A stretch of 64,000 nt of DNA from Nannobrachium achirus (GCA_963921795.1 OY997656.1:57099839-57163838), one strand, 5' to 3'. Counted from the stretch's first letter, positions 12,224 to 23,640 are shown. Notes: a model not told the origin generated them from the sequence alone. Numbers and translations are program-made.

Positions 12224-12923
12224 CGGCTATGCCGCTCCGAGATGTGGTTCCTAGTCACTCCATGCCCAATGAGGCGTTGCCGGGGGTAGTTCGCCAGGTT
12301 TTCAACCGCTCTTACCGTCACCAAGCGGTGTATCCAACAAGCAATGGTCCTGTATCCGTCTCTTGCATCTCTACTTCTTTAGCGGAAAGGGTAATCGAAG
12401 CGCTGTGTTGAAACAATACTGTAACGTTTAGCAGACTGAGTGAGGCAGCTCGCTCCAACCGGGACGCGAACCCCAGCCCCCCACTCAGCAGACGAGGAAG
12501 CAACCCGCAACGCCAAGAAGGCTAGCCCGCTTGGCGGAGCGAGTTACGGCCTGATCTCTTGCAGGGTCGTTACAATACTTTAAACACGCTCACTTTGTCA
12601 GCCCGGTCTGTGCTTTTTTGTCAGCCTGTGGCCATTTCTCGCTCTGACCGCTTGGTGGCTGCAACACAGATTAATGGCGAGTCACGTGACTGCTTCTGTA
12701 ACATTTCACTGGGATAACATGGATCTGGCCGACAAAATGAGCGTGTTTAAAGTATTGTTTCAACACAATGCTTGGATTACCCTTTCCGTTAAATAAGTAG
12801 AGATGCAAGAGACGGGTACAGGACCATTGCTACCCCCGGCAACGCCTCATTTGGGCATGGAGTGACTAGGAACCACATCTCGGAGCGGCATAGCCGTGGA
12901 GTGAGTGGTTCCGAAAGGAGCTA
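12224..12923. mobile_element. MULE-like foldback element, 5' end truncated
   Basis: Long inverted arms: CGGCTATGCCGCTCCGAGAT on the left is matched by its complement near 12,880-12,900, and homology runs inward to about 12,600/12,720. The right end (GGTTCCGAAAGGAGCTA) is the same as in the intact element at 24573-25185, so this is a diverged member whose left terminus is lost. The left arm carries an extra 50 bp (about 12,288-12,337) and the 155-bp solo LTR. Confidence 0.65.
12420..12574 (-). mobile_element. Solo LTR of a tRNA-like TRIM
   Basis: A 155-bp TG...CA unit with inverted ends TGTAACG/CGTTACA and a 4-bp duplication ATAC at 12416-12419 and 12575-12578. The opposite arm of the enclosing foldback preserves the empty site (single ATAC), confirming an insertion. 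On the minus strand it has a B-box-like GGGTTCGCGTCCC with an upstream TAGC-type A-box-like segment, resembling the LTRs of the element at 35730-36144 in length and layout. Confidence 0.6.
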
Positions 12924-13004
12924 TCTGGACGTGTACACATTTTTTAACGCTCTATGGGTTTGCAGCTCTGACATCGCAGTGATGTGAGAGGATCCACACT
13001 AACA

Positions 13005-13330
13005 TAATCCCTTTTATGCCCATATATGGAGATCCCTGATGTCATCAATATTAAGCCCATATCTTATCTAACATGACTTCTTATGGGAATGCCCATATAT
13101 GGAGGCCACATAACAGAATCCATATATGGCCAAGACAGCCCATATCTGTGTGGCTGGTCAGTGATCTCTCTCTATATTATATGGGCATAAAGGGATTGTA
13201 TGTATGATGTCAGACGTCATAGGACTCTCACATAATTAACTGAGTAACTAAGCATGTTTGGGCTCTCACAGCATATGTCCATATACCATACATGGATCTC
13301 CATATATGGGGAACTGGTCCGATATCACTG
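13005..13330. repeat. CCATATATGG-rich repeat
   Basis: At least five copies or near-copies of the palindrome CCATATATGG within about 320 bp, with a GAGATCCCTGATGTCATC-like unit that recurs near 25,375-25,440. The motif equals a CArG box (CC-A/T6-GG), but may simply be part of a repetitive element. Confidence 0.6.
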
Positions 13331-13339
13331 GCCAGATGG

Positions 13340-14200
13340 CCAAGACATGGCGCTTGTCGCCCTGAGGCCACGTTTTCCTATTTGCTTGGACATGACATAT
13401 CTGCATCTAGAAGAGGAATATAATTGCTGCTTAGCTTAAAGAGGGAAGATCAATGGACTGTCGACGCAAGAGTCCAGCAGCCAATGAACTCACGCATCAG
13501 AGACTCATTATGCAGAAACCGGCACAAACCCACAGATAACAAGAAAACTACTGCAAGTTAAAAGTTTGTGTTTTTTGTGTGTAATTGAGGTCAGGAAACA
13601 TAAAAAATAAAACATAAAAAAATTGATGTCATGTCCACTTTAAATACAAATACATTTAGTTATACTTATTTTAATTTATGAACTTAAATACAAATACATT
13701 CGACATACAAAGGACAATCACCATATAGGGAGTTCGGGAGGTCAGATGTAGATGTATTGAGCAGCTCCATTTACGGAGATCTAGGTATATCCAGGGTTTG
13801 ATGAGGTCAGTGTCTTCTGAAAAGCATTAACCCTGAATTAGAGTTTGGAAAGCTGCATGTTGGAAAGTCAGAGCTAGGGTTGGGAACCGGAACCGGTTCT
13901 TTCGCATACCCGGTTCCATCATAGTTGTATGACCGGTTCCGATAATGGTTTCTGGATATTTCTCATGAGCGTGCATTTGGCTCAGCATTGGAAACGACTG
14001 TGCTGACATCTCGCCACCTACTTGTGTGAGGGTCCGCATCAGTGTGCCGACGGGCCGGTATTCCGACACCAAAACTAACCCTAACTCTAACCCTAAACAT
14101 AACCTCAGTAACCGTGACGAGTAACTAACCTGCCGACACCCGCTGTTCGGGTGTCGGCACCCCCATGTGTGAGTGAGGTGCATACGCTCACTCAGAGCAG
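13340..14200. other. Intergenic repeats, no gene
   Basis: Nothing coding is recognised. A short stretch near 14,072-14,098 contains CTAACCCTAACTCTAACCC, and GCCGACACC-type inverted motifs bound it (14,047-14,160), suggesting a small interspersed repeat. Confidence 0.4.
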
Positions 14201-14219
14201 GCTCTGCATGCACTGATCT

Positions 14220-14500
14220 TGAACAGGAAGTGAGTTATGGAAGAAATTCAAAATGGCCACCTACAGTGCATGTTGGGTATTGACTTTAGGTGGCCATTTT
14301 GAAATTAGACAAAAACTCTTCCTGTTTAAACCTTTTTGGGAACCCCTTGTAGGATGCGTTAAGATCTCCCAAGGCAGAGGGACATTTGTACCACATGTCA
14401 TGCCTTTATGACATTCTTAAGGTGTCTTTTGCGGCATCTGTCAACACTGTAGGCGGCCATTTTCAATTAGTCAATAACTCACTTCCTGTTTCAGATTATT
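14220..14500. repeat. Imperfect hairpin repeat
   Basis: AATGGCCACCTA (about 14,252) and its complement TAGGTGGCCATT (about 14,288) form a hairpin flanked by AGGAAGTGAG and CTTCCTGTTT. A third copy, GCGGCCATTTTCAATTAG, lies at 14,453. Confidence 0.55.
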
Positions 14501-14997
14501 TTGGATACCCCTTCTAGGAGGTCTTAGGATGTGCCAATAAGAGATTCTATCCAAGAGTTTCCAAAGTCCCATCGTGCATTGCACAAGAAGGTGTACGACA
14601 GTTTCCGGCGTCGCAGCCGAGAGTGATCTACAAGCTCACAGCGGTTGCATCTGCGACACAACGTGAGCTTGTATGTCTGCTGTTAACCGTGTCCCACAGA
14701 ATTCTACTGTAAATTCTGGCGGAATCAGGTGGATACGCTTTTTGAGTCAATCGCCAACACTATAGGTGGCCATGACTTTCAATGTAGACCATACATGGGC
14801 AGCTGGTGGCACGGGGGCCACATGCGGCCCCCATTTCACTTAAAGCACTCCACAGGTTAACTAAATGTATACAACATTGATGAATATGTATTTTACTAAA
14901 ACCTTGCCAAAACAAAAACCCAAAGTAGTTAGTAAATGTTTGAAGAAATAATTTTAGGAATCCAGTATTGACCATCACGTTATGTTTCTGCTCCTAG

Positions 14998-15366
14998 GCA
15001 TCCCACACATGGTTGTTTGTAAAGAGGAGGATCCTCCTGAACAGGTGAGGAGCTCCAGTCTGCTCCAGGAGGAACCAGAGCCTCCACACATTAAAGAGGA
15101 ACAGGAGGAACCAGAGCCTCCACACATTAAAGAGGAACAGGAGGAACCAGAGCCTCCACACATTAAAGAGGAACAGGAGGAACCAGAGCCTCCACACATT
15201 AAAGAGGAACATGAGGAGCTACTTCAAAGACCAGAGGAGCCAGTGAAAAGTAAAAAAAAAGATGGTGATGAAGACATCTCTTCTCACTGCTATGGAGTTG
15301 AAGTTGAGCTTGAATCTGACGCTGAAGACACTGAAGACACTGATGATCGGGAGGAGACCAGTGGAG
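14998..15366 (+). CDS. ZNF unit B, acidic N-terminal exon
   Basis: Paralogue of the unit A acidic exon. Acceptor CTGCTCCTAG ends at 14997; donor GGAG|GTTAGT follows 15366; phase 1 at both ends. It encodes GIPHMVVCKEEDPPEQ, four copies of the 36-bp EEPEPPHIKEEQ unit (two in A, ten in C, five in D), a lysine run (KSKKKDG) and the acidic ETSGG end. Flanks match unit A for several hundred bases on both sides. The exon itself is open and normally spliced in appearance, but the finger exon it should join is truncated. Confidence 0.75.
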
Positions 15367-15369
15367 GTT

Positions 15370-16500
15370 AGTCAGTGTTCACACAGGGACAGGGAAAATG
15401 GGGAGTTGGGCCACTCTAAAAAAAAAGCGACTGAATTTAGAGAAAAACAGAGACAAATTCAACTGGAAATACAGCATTTAGTACTACCAAATAGCTTATT
15501 GTAGGAATCAGGCTTTTTGTTTAGAATGGGCCACTCCTGCAAACTTTGAAAGACAATCTTTGCCAATCAGGATAGAATGTGACAAATCAGACAGGGCCGT
15601 TTTGATGACATGACTAGAGATAATGTTTACTGTCAAACGATTAAACATATTTAATCTTATTAATCACATTATTGCCCATAGTTAATAAACATTAATCGCT
15701 AATTAATCACACTTTTATCCCTTCTGAATCTACTTTAAACTGCTTGCTTCATACAAATGCATGCTTATTATTATGGAGCAATGAAAAATACCGTCCAGAA
15801 TCTTAAGTAACATAGACCAACACGGAGCTAGAAAGGAACGCCCATAGACGTCACATCCGCTTTTAGCGTGGGGGAAAACATTGCACTTTTCTCCATGTAG
15901 TTAATACAGCGTACACAGTACACTATAGTTTTAATCACGTTCAGAGCGATTTTTTTTGACGATAAAACACTCGACAGCCAGATTTGTATAAAAAATAAAT
16001 ATATTTATTACAAAACAAACCTAAACTACTCCATGCATAATATAATATGACAGAAAATATTGAAGACAAGACAATATGCAAAATAAGGTACAGTATGTAC
16101 AATGTTAATTTCAAGTGGATATAAATGAAAACTAAACCCTAAAGTTGAGTAAAATGATGTGTATGCCATGAGTAATTCTACGTCATTTCTAAGTTCATAT
16201 GTCACGGTTCCGATGTCAGAACGAGTCGTTCTTTACGAGTGTCCGAGCTGCCCAACTGTCCGCGTGTTTCTCCAGCCATGGCTGGGGTTACAGCGTTTGG
16301 GATCCTATCAGAGTCTCCTTCTCGATCCGAAGAACTCCTGGTATCCACTGTGAGACACACGCAGCTTTCAGAGTCTGTATTGAAGTTTAGATTAGAAGAG
16401 AGCAGGAGAACAAAGGAGGGAAGAGAGAGAGCACAAAAACTCTTGTCTTAGTTGCAGTCTGCTCAGAAGCAAGTAGCAGAGGCAAGTATGGTTGCAATTT
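15370..16500. other. Unit B intron, no gene
   Basis: The first about 330 bases match the unit A intron (720-1050). The rest shows no recognisable coding region or clear element. Confidence 0.4.
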
Positions 16501-16507
16501 AACTTAA

Positions 16508-17219
16508 AGGACAACTTTGTTTTTTTGCAACAAGGGTTCATATTTTAGATTGTAATTATAGAAAAGAAAAAGTGAGAGTTAAAATGTTTTCATTTGCTTC
16601 GTTCTATTGTTTTATCGTGTTTACCGTGCTAAAATATGGGGCATGCATACGCATGGGGGCATGCGTACAAGTGGCTAAAAATGTCTTTTTAGACACAATA
16701 AGCCAGCAGTTTCTTTATTGCTATTTACAGTAACACTTCTAGCCCCCATAAGTCACATCCAACCATGAAAGGTTGCGTTGTATCTTGGGAGGAGGGAGAG
16801 AGGAGCACTCGTCAACAAATAAAGTTTCAAGAACTGGTCTTGGGTGCACGGCTCAGGGAACAAATGTACTTTAAGGAAATGCCAGCACTCACTTTTATCT
16901 GAGATACACGCTGAAGAAGGCCCTGTTGGGCCGAAACGTCCGACCTGTGCTGCAGCTGCTGGGGCAAGAATTAAATAAAAAAGGAAAAAGATTAAAAGTG
17001 AGTGCTGGCATTTCCTTAAAGTGCGTTGTATCTTGGGAATGGGCTTATTCTGTGTAGAATTACATATTTAGCCACTTGTACGCATGCCCCCAAACACTGA
17101 AATAATAATCTCTAAAACAATAGAAAGAAGTAAATTAAATCAATTTAACACTCATCTTTTATATGCTTTCATTACAATCTAAAATATGAACCCTTGTTGT
17201 AAAAAACTAAAGTTGTCTT
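16508..17219. mobile_element. TTAA-flanked inverted-repeat element
   Basis: Starts AGGACAACTTTGTTTTTT after TTAA (16504-16507) and ends with the near complement, ...AAACTAAAGTTGTCTT, before TTAA (17220-17223). Inverted arms of about 50 bp. TTAA duplication is typical of piggyBac-like elements. It hosts the nested retroposon at 16791-17022. No transposase seen. Confidence 0.7.
16791..17022 (+). mobile_element. Short retroposon with hammerhead-like core
   Basis: A 232-bp insertion bounded by a 16-bp direct duplication, GCGTTGTATCTTGGGA (16775-16790 and 17023-17038). Long variable duplications suggest target-primed retroposition. A 30-bp perfect inverted repeat (16868-16897 and 16993-17022) encloses CTGAAGAAGGCC...GGCCGAAACGTC (16911-16940), which fits the hammerhead core CUGANGA-stem II-GAAA. 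Such ribozymes are known in Penelope-like retroelement LTRs; that origin is inferred. Confidence 0.55.
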
Positions 17220-17224
17220 TTAAC

Positions 17225-17620
17225 TTGGTTTGGAGTTCAAGCAGGTCCTCTCCTCTGAGCGCACCACAGATTGGCATGTGGTCGCTGCAGTCTAGAGCGG
17301 TATGCCCCAGGCTTATATAGGGGCCGGATGAGGTGACGTCGACGATGTGGTGACGCAGGTTCCACTAGTAGATGGGGAGAAGATGTCCTTATTCGTTCAG
17401 AATGCACACACTCGGAGGGGTGTCCGGTGTGTTGCAGGCCATCTTCGGTGTGGTTTTGAAGAGAAGTTGCACCATGTGATGACTCCAGTTTCTGGTGTCC
17501 GCTGTCCGAGGGCATGTGATCTGTGGTCACTCGCAGTGTCAGCGGTTATTTGAACTGGACAGGCGACACAAAGTCTCAACCACTTAATTCCTTGAAAAAG
17601 CAAAGTTATTCATGTCATAA
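17225..17620 (-). other. GC-richer block with TATA-like motif
   Basis: Noticeably more GC-rich than its neighbours. On the minus strand CCTATATAAGCC (about 17,312-17,323) resembles a TATA box. It could be a solo LTR or a mobile promoter fragment; no matching ends were found. Confidence 0.25.
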
Positions 17621-17879
17621 TAATGCAGAGTTGAAATAATCCAATGAAATCCAATCCACAAAGGGGGTGCCACCAATAAGTTCTGAGAGGTGACGATCCA
17701 TTCCAGGGATAGTTAGACTGATAGTTTGTGTCTGTGAATCTCACATTAATCCTGTGGGGAGTGATGCTTTAATCCAAGGTAATGGATGGAAGTTTATGAG
17801 TGTAGACTCAAATTTGCAAGTTCCATTTGAAATCCCAGGTTTATGAAACTTGATTTAATTAGGAAGATTCACCCTGTGT

Positions 17880-18036
17880 TTAATAAAGCAATAAGCCACA
17901 AGAGGCGAGTGGTTACCGGGGGAGTATACACCGGCTGAGAGGCGTTGGGAAACACGAGGCGTCAGCCGAGTGTTTCCGACCCTCTCAGCCGGTGTACTAC
18001 CCCGGTAACCACAAGCTTCGCGTGGCTTATTGCTTT
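17880..18036. mobile_element. Foldback MITE
   Basis: Near-perfect palindrome: AGCAATAAGCCAC...GGTTACCGGG...ACACCGGCTGAGAGG is answered by CCTCTCAGCCGGTGTAC...GTGGCTTATTGCTT. Arms of about 70 bp, short centre. Target duplication not resolved. Confidence 0.7.
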
Positions 18037-18949
18037 TCTAAAACGGTCACAATATTGCAACATGAATATCATAGCATTGCATTATTTAAAGAAAAAAGTA
18101 CACTTCTCCGCCACCAGGAAGAGACATTCCCTTGCGTTTACCAGCAGGAACGGGACTTACGGAAGCCAGTGTGTGTTTACAAAGTCACGTCATTCTTTTT
18201 GCCAAAAAAATAGGGAAACAACACTTGTGTTAGATCAGTCTCATGTTAAGAAGTTAAGAACCATATTCGATCCATACACATGTTTATTTTCATCCAGATT
18301 TAGCTGCTATGTATCACATCAAAAACGCTAGCATAGCAACCTAAGCTAAACAGCCGAGTGGTGCCTGGAGAATAGAGGGCGCTTGTTGCCTTTACAAGCC
18401 CCGCCCGGAGCCATTCAGTCACTGTCCTATGCATGCGGGCGGTGCTTAGAAGCACCCGCACGGCAGAATTTGAAAGGAACGCTCGCTTCTCTAGTTCAGC
18501 CTCACGGCACAGTGGAAAGAAAAAACGCACCTGGCTTTGATATAAACTAATTCAAGGTATGGGTTACAGTCTCAGGTATACCATGGCACCCAGCCAATCA
18601 GAATCAAGGAATGGAACTAGCCGTTTTAGAATACACAGTAAGCAGGACTTGGCCTGGCCTGAGACACCCGAGCTCTGCTTAGGGTCATAATGCAGTGTGT
18701 GTGAAGCCGTACCTGCATGGCTAACTTTGGAACAGGGCCACTGCAGGGGAAAACTGATGTCACTGTTTGCTGAGAAGGCAGCGTGGTGAAACCCCAGAGC
18801 ATACTTAACTCATACAGTGCCAAACGACTTTCAGAGCAACTTTCTCACTATGGACTTCCCTGCCAAGCGACTTTGGGCGACTTTTACTTAGAAAAACTAA
18901 AAAAAAATAAAAATGTTTTTGAATTTTTCTTTTTTTTTTTTTTGAAAAA

Positions 18950-19220
18950 AATTTTTTGGACCCCATTAAATCTAGTAAACATGATTTAAATCGCGATTTT
19001 GCATGTTCCACCCCCCATACAACCCCATCTTTCAAACATGGCAGCCATGTTTGTTTACATCTGAAGAAAACATAATGGCTATTTTTTCAAGAATTCCTGA
19101 ACGGATTTCCAATCTGATTTTTTTGTTTGAAAGCTGTGAACAGCCTGCACAAACAAGGTGCATGATCTGTGCATGGGCGTGCATGATCTGTGCACTATAA
19201 ATTACATGGAAGTCTATGGA
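18950..19220. repeat. Interspersed repeat shared with 29600-29880
   Basis: The block around ACATGGCAGCCATGTTTG, AAAACATAATGGCT and CTATAAATTACATGGAAG recurs at 29,600-29,880 in the same orientation. No termini or coding potential recognised. Confidence 0.75.
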
Positions 19221-19778
19221 GATTTTCTGGCAATAATGCCACTCGAGGGCATATGTAATTGGCAGTAACTGAGTTTTAATTGTGCATTGTTTGGATCAAT
19301 ACTGACTACACTACGCCCCCTCCTTGCTAAATGCAAGCCATGCTGGATCGTTCCTTGACGAGACAGCTGGACAACTCAACAAGCTGCAAACGTTCAACCG
19401 CGGTCTCCAAATGGGGTAACATTATGGAGGACGAGGGTCTGTGTGAAAAAGGGGGACTTGGAGGGAGGGAGTGAGTGAGTCTTTTTTTTGTGAGAGCATT
19501 TTATTGTTCACAGAGATTTGTCCATTTGCAGCATCAACATCAGCGCAGAGTCATAGCGTGTTAATTGCGCGTAAAAACACAAAGAATTTTGCGTTAACTT
19601 TGACAGCCCTTGGCTATAATTGATATATTTGCGATGGTTTGACAAAATCTGTTGGAGTAATAACGTGATTTTTGCAAATCTACCTCCTGGCGGCGCTATA
19701 GCAAGACGATTTGAAAAACTCACCTTCTCTCACCTTCCATCTTAGTCTATCTGTCTGTTTTCTTTGTCTTTCTCTCAG

Positions 19779-20137
19779 GAGCGACGTCCCAGTCTTCCCA
19801 GACTCAGTACTTTCGCTGTCCCTGTCCTGGGTGTCTATTCTGCTTCACATCTTACGACTTCCTCCGTAAACACATCATGTACCAGCACAGTAAACTCTTC
19901 CACCAAATGCAGAGGGATGGACAGATCACCTCAGCAGCCTCTCAGCAAATCACCAACTCTGTTACCAGCCAGAAGCAAGGAGACACGGATGAACCAGGAG
20001 AAGTACAGACATATCATCTGACTTCCACTCAAAGTAAAAGGCATGTCTGTAAACATTGTGGCGAGAGTTTCAGTTGGTCAGATCAACTGATGAGACACCA
20101 GCATATCAATGCCTGCCCAATTAACCCAATTAACTAG
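19779..20137 (+). pseudogene. ZNF unit B, finger exon truncated after one finger
   Basis: Acceptor TTTCTCTCAG ends at 19778; the exon opens GATSQSSQTQ in phase 1, like unit A. The divergent CPCPGCLFCF segment, linker and first C2H2 finger (CKHCGESF) match A at high identity. After QLMRHQHIN (about 20,108) the sequence jumps to the GCCTGCCCAATTAACC block that in A lies 4.6 kb downstream (about 8,886), and reads ten or so unrelated residues to a stop. A deletion removed every other finger and the 3' UTR. If expressed, B would encode only the acidic domain and one finger. Confidence 0.8.
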
Positions 20138-20569
20138 TTGTTACACTTAATGGAATGTCTTTGATCCTTATTAAGTTATATTACATAAGATGGCAAATAA
20201 AAGCCTATTGAAAGCCTTCATACTCACTCATTGATAGCACACAAATTCATGAACTACAATTTATTATTATGCTATAAATGTCATGGATTATTATCAGGAA
20301 GGTGAAAGATAAGCTTTAATGGGGCCCCACCATGAATTTCACATTTTCTTTTTTTTTCTTGTTTTTTGGTGCGAGTGAGCGCAGTGCTGTGGTGAGCTCT
20401 GCCCAGTCTGACGTGCGCTGCATGCGCATCAAATTAATTTGGTGTCGGACCTTATTGTCCTGCTTTAGGAGGACCGGGCTGTGTATGTATGAAATATATT
20501 TGAAGGCGTGGCTTTGCCCCTAAATTAACACATTCCGGGCTGAAAGGTATTTCAAATTCATGCTGGAAT

Positions 20570-21420
20570 TTGCAAACTCATCAACTCTCTTATCCAAATC
20601 TCATACTTGGTACATAGTCTTGCTTCCAGTTCAGGAAAATCATTTTTCTTTGATTTTTTTTTTCTTTCTTTTTTTGCTATAACCATACCCAGAGAAATGG
20701 CTTGAGATTCAAATGTATTTATACCATTTAAAACACTTGTTACTCCCAGAAAAGCTACCAGAGTTGGTTCCCAGTTCTTCTCGAATCCTTTAGAAAAGCA
20801 TTCGAAAACACTTTTCCAGAAGTTAGTGAGTTTTTACATGACCAGAAAGAATGTGCCAGCGTGCCACCTTACATCTATTGCAAAGGGGAGATACATCAGG
20901 ATATATCATGTGCAGTCTATCTTTAGAATAATAGACAATGAATGTTATCAAATTTTGTCTACTATTTATTGATCACCTATGCACACTTGCAAGACTTTCT
21001 GTCCATGTCCCGTCCTGTATCATTTCTCCCAGTTCTGTCTCCCAACTGCTTTTTAAGGGCATGTGTGTCAATTTGAACATGTCTTTGTATGTCATGATAA
21101 AACTAAGAAATTGCCCCAGGAGTATGGGGGTTAAATGTATTAATATTTTCAAGTAGTTCATTACAACAAAGGTTCTCAAAGTTTTTAATGTTTTTTTCCT
21201 AACAATCTCTAATTTGCAAATACTTATAACAATTAGATACTGGGATATTGTAGGTTATACGAAGCTGTTCAAATGACATGAAATGCCCTTCAAAGTATAA
21301 GTCTCTTTATTTCTTTAATACCCTTATGATTCCAGCTGGTGAAGACAGGATCGTTTAGGCCAGGCACAAAGGAATGATTTTTACATATTGGACTATCAAT
21401 ATATGTGTTTGGTGACTTTG
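20570..21420 (-). pseudogene. L1-like ORF2 fragment, copy B
   Basis: Paralogous to 9520-10330 in unit A with more indels. The minus strand still shows the GEMIQDGTWTESLASVHR segment. It moved with the duplicated unit rather than inserting independently. Confidence 0.7.
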
Positions 21421-21429
21421 CATACAGCC

Positions 21430-22540
21430 TAATTTGTTTCCAGACTTTAAGTGTATTCTTGATCACAAAGTTATCACCGTAAACTGCGTTGTCTACTTTA
21501 TTAGGGCTGTTAAGAGCATATCAATTGTATAAGAAGCTAGAACTATTTCCCTAGATTTTTACATTTCTATTATGTTGAGCCTGAATGTAATTTTGCTGTA
21601 TTCTATTACATGTCCAATGAATGTGCCATTATTCTAATTACTTCATTAAATATCAGTTAACTGAGGGATAAATCATTTGCGTGTACTTATGAATTAACCC
21701 TATGAATTATGACAGTAATTGTTAGCATTAATGGAATGGCTAGGATTGTGATGTGATTAAAAAAAAAATTGTCACATTAGATTTAGAATATGACAACGCT
21801 CAACTCAATACTAATAAAATAATCAATAAATAAAATACATTTGTAATGGCAATTTCCACCTTTTGTTGTGCATTAAGTCACAGGTAACTTGGCAGTGATC
21901 CTATGCAGTAGACAACAGTGATACAAACCAGATGAATGTCCAGTGGAATTATTCCAGTTGAGGTTATATTCATTAGTGTGGTTGCCCCGTAGTTCTTGTC
22001 TAGCTTGCTCATCATCTGATTTAACCCTTCACCCAATCAGACATCATGAAACCCTGATATTGTGATGTCACCCTTTTCCCCCCTCTCTGATTGGCTCCCC
22101 ATTAGAGTCAACGGCAACCACACTTGCATCTTTCTAGTTGTAGTTGTAATGAACATATCATTGATATGACATTCCCAGTGTGGGTTCTGTAGTGATTCTT
22201 TCCTATATGGACTGTCTCTGTGTGATTGTCTGGCTGTGGTCTGATGCTAAGAACGCTGTGCTGTGCTGTTCTGATGCTGTTCTTACTTCACCTGTGACCC
22301 TTAAATAACCACCCAGTGCTGTCAAATCTAGAGCTTACTGGGATCTCCTTTAAGTTGACCTTGTGCCAGTGATTTGTACTGTCATGAAACTGTACCTTTG
22401 TCCTATGCAAACTTCTAATAAATTATGCAATAAATAAAATCAGTACAAAAATGAATAAAAGAAGGCCTGCCACCAAGTGTCCAATAAATAAATAATTTAT
22501 TGAAAGTTTATTTTGAGAGTAGTATAATATCTAAAAGCGT
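21430..22540. other. Unit B 3' flank, no gene
   Basis: Matches unit D at about 52,100-52,530 (the CAGACATCATGAAA and GTCAACGGCAACCAC blocks). Near 22,390-22,430 it ends in a LINE-like CTTCTAATAAATT. No exon recognised. Confidence 0.5.
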
Positions 22541-22570
22541 GACACGTTGTGAACTTGTTGATGTGCTATA

Positions 22571-23431
22571 GAGCATCACAGCGGAAGTGGTTTCCTGGTG
22601 CCACTTAATATTCCACACTCATGTTCGCCATAGACTTTTACAAAAATATTTATAACAATTATGTTAAGCCTCGAACCAAGCCATCCTGGATTAGCCTGGC
22701 GTTGCTCATACTAATTCCTCACTGCGTGTCGGATATTAGTCTGGCCCTCGGGAGCAGAATTTTCATTTCCAAGGGGTGGTTTAAAAAAATGTTAAGTTGA
22801 CTTGCTCTTAATTGCCATACTGAACTTCAGAGGGCTTGTGAGCTGCTGTAATTGATTGAGCCATACAAGTGTCAATAGCTCGTTAGTCACTGAAAGCATC
22901 AAAGACTACAATCTGTTTGATGTCTGTAATAAGAGTGGAGACTCGCCTGATTGGCTGAATGGTTTTGAACCAGGCCACCACCCACCACGTGCCCCAAGCC
23001 TACAGCCCTGATTGGCTCGCCCTTTCTGAGGGCTGGTGGAAAAAGCTTATTTAATGTGAAGGGCCAGACTACACAACACCACCACTACCAACAGGGGGTG
23101 GTGTTGTGCAGTCTGGTTTATTAACCAGGCTAATCCTGGATGGCAGTGAATCATGACCATACAACCGTTTTTTCTATGAAAAGAACATTTTGAAAATCGC
23201 TAAACAAAGGGTACTTATTAAATGTAGTATATCAAATAATGTAATATTACAATATGTTTTCACATAGGATCAAAAGTTGTATGGTCATGATTCATTGCCA
23301 TCATGGATGGCTTGACATAGGCTTAACATAAGGCTTAACATAATTGTTATAAATATTGTTGTAAAAGTCTATGGCGAAAATGAATGAGGAATATTAAGTG
23401 GCACCAGGAAACCACTTCCGCTGCGATGCTC
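22571..23431. mobile_element. TA-flanked foldback element
   Basis: Inverted ends GAGCATCACAGCGGAAG and CTTCCGCTGCGATGCTC, each next to TA, consistent with Tc1/mariner-type TA duplication. Arms run inward through AGTGGTTTCCTGGTGCC, ACAATTATGTTAAG and the CATCCTGGAT region, so almost the whole element folds back on itself. It is inserted in the AGCTTGT...GCTATTTT repeat that precedes ZNF promoter blocks, and it contains a nested element. Confidence 0.75.
22692..23133. mobile_element. hAT-like element nested in the foldback
   Basis: A 442-bp insertion between copies of TCCTGGAT (22684-22691 and 23134-23141) with inverted ends TAGCCTGG and CCAGGCTA. The opposite arm of the host foldback (CCATCATGGATGG, about 23,301-23,313) shows the near-matching uninterrupted site. 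The duplication is 7 or 8 bp depending on where the end is placed. Confidence 0.7.
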
Positions 23432-23469
23432 TATTTTACAATAGCCAAACTATAGCCTATGGGCCTTGT

Positions 23470-23640
23470 CTTTTCATTTGGGCTTGTTTTCATAGATCTG
23501 GTTGCCTGTTCCTCTCGCAGGATCTGGCAACGAGGCCTGAAATCACGTGACCTGGGCCGGAAGTGAAAATGCCGTGCGGAGGTTTTCTCTACGGCGTGAA
23601 TCAAAACAAAGAGGCATCAAAACTGCGCCCGGATTAAGAC
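23470..23640 (+). promoter_or_regulatory. Putative ZNF promoter block, unit C
   Basis: Contains an E-box TCACGTGAC (23543-23551) and an ETS-type CCGGAAGTG (23557-23565), followed by GCGTGAATCAAAACAAAGAG, shared with D and E. Exon 1 of the D/E type is not found downstream in unit C. Confidence 0.5.

Noticed and set aside
14072..14098. Interstitial telomere repeat
   Set aside because: Only a few imperfect CCCTAA units, better explained as part of a local interspersed repeat.
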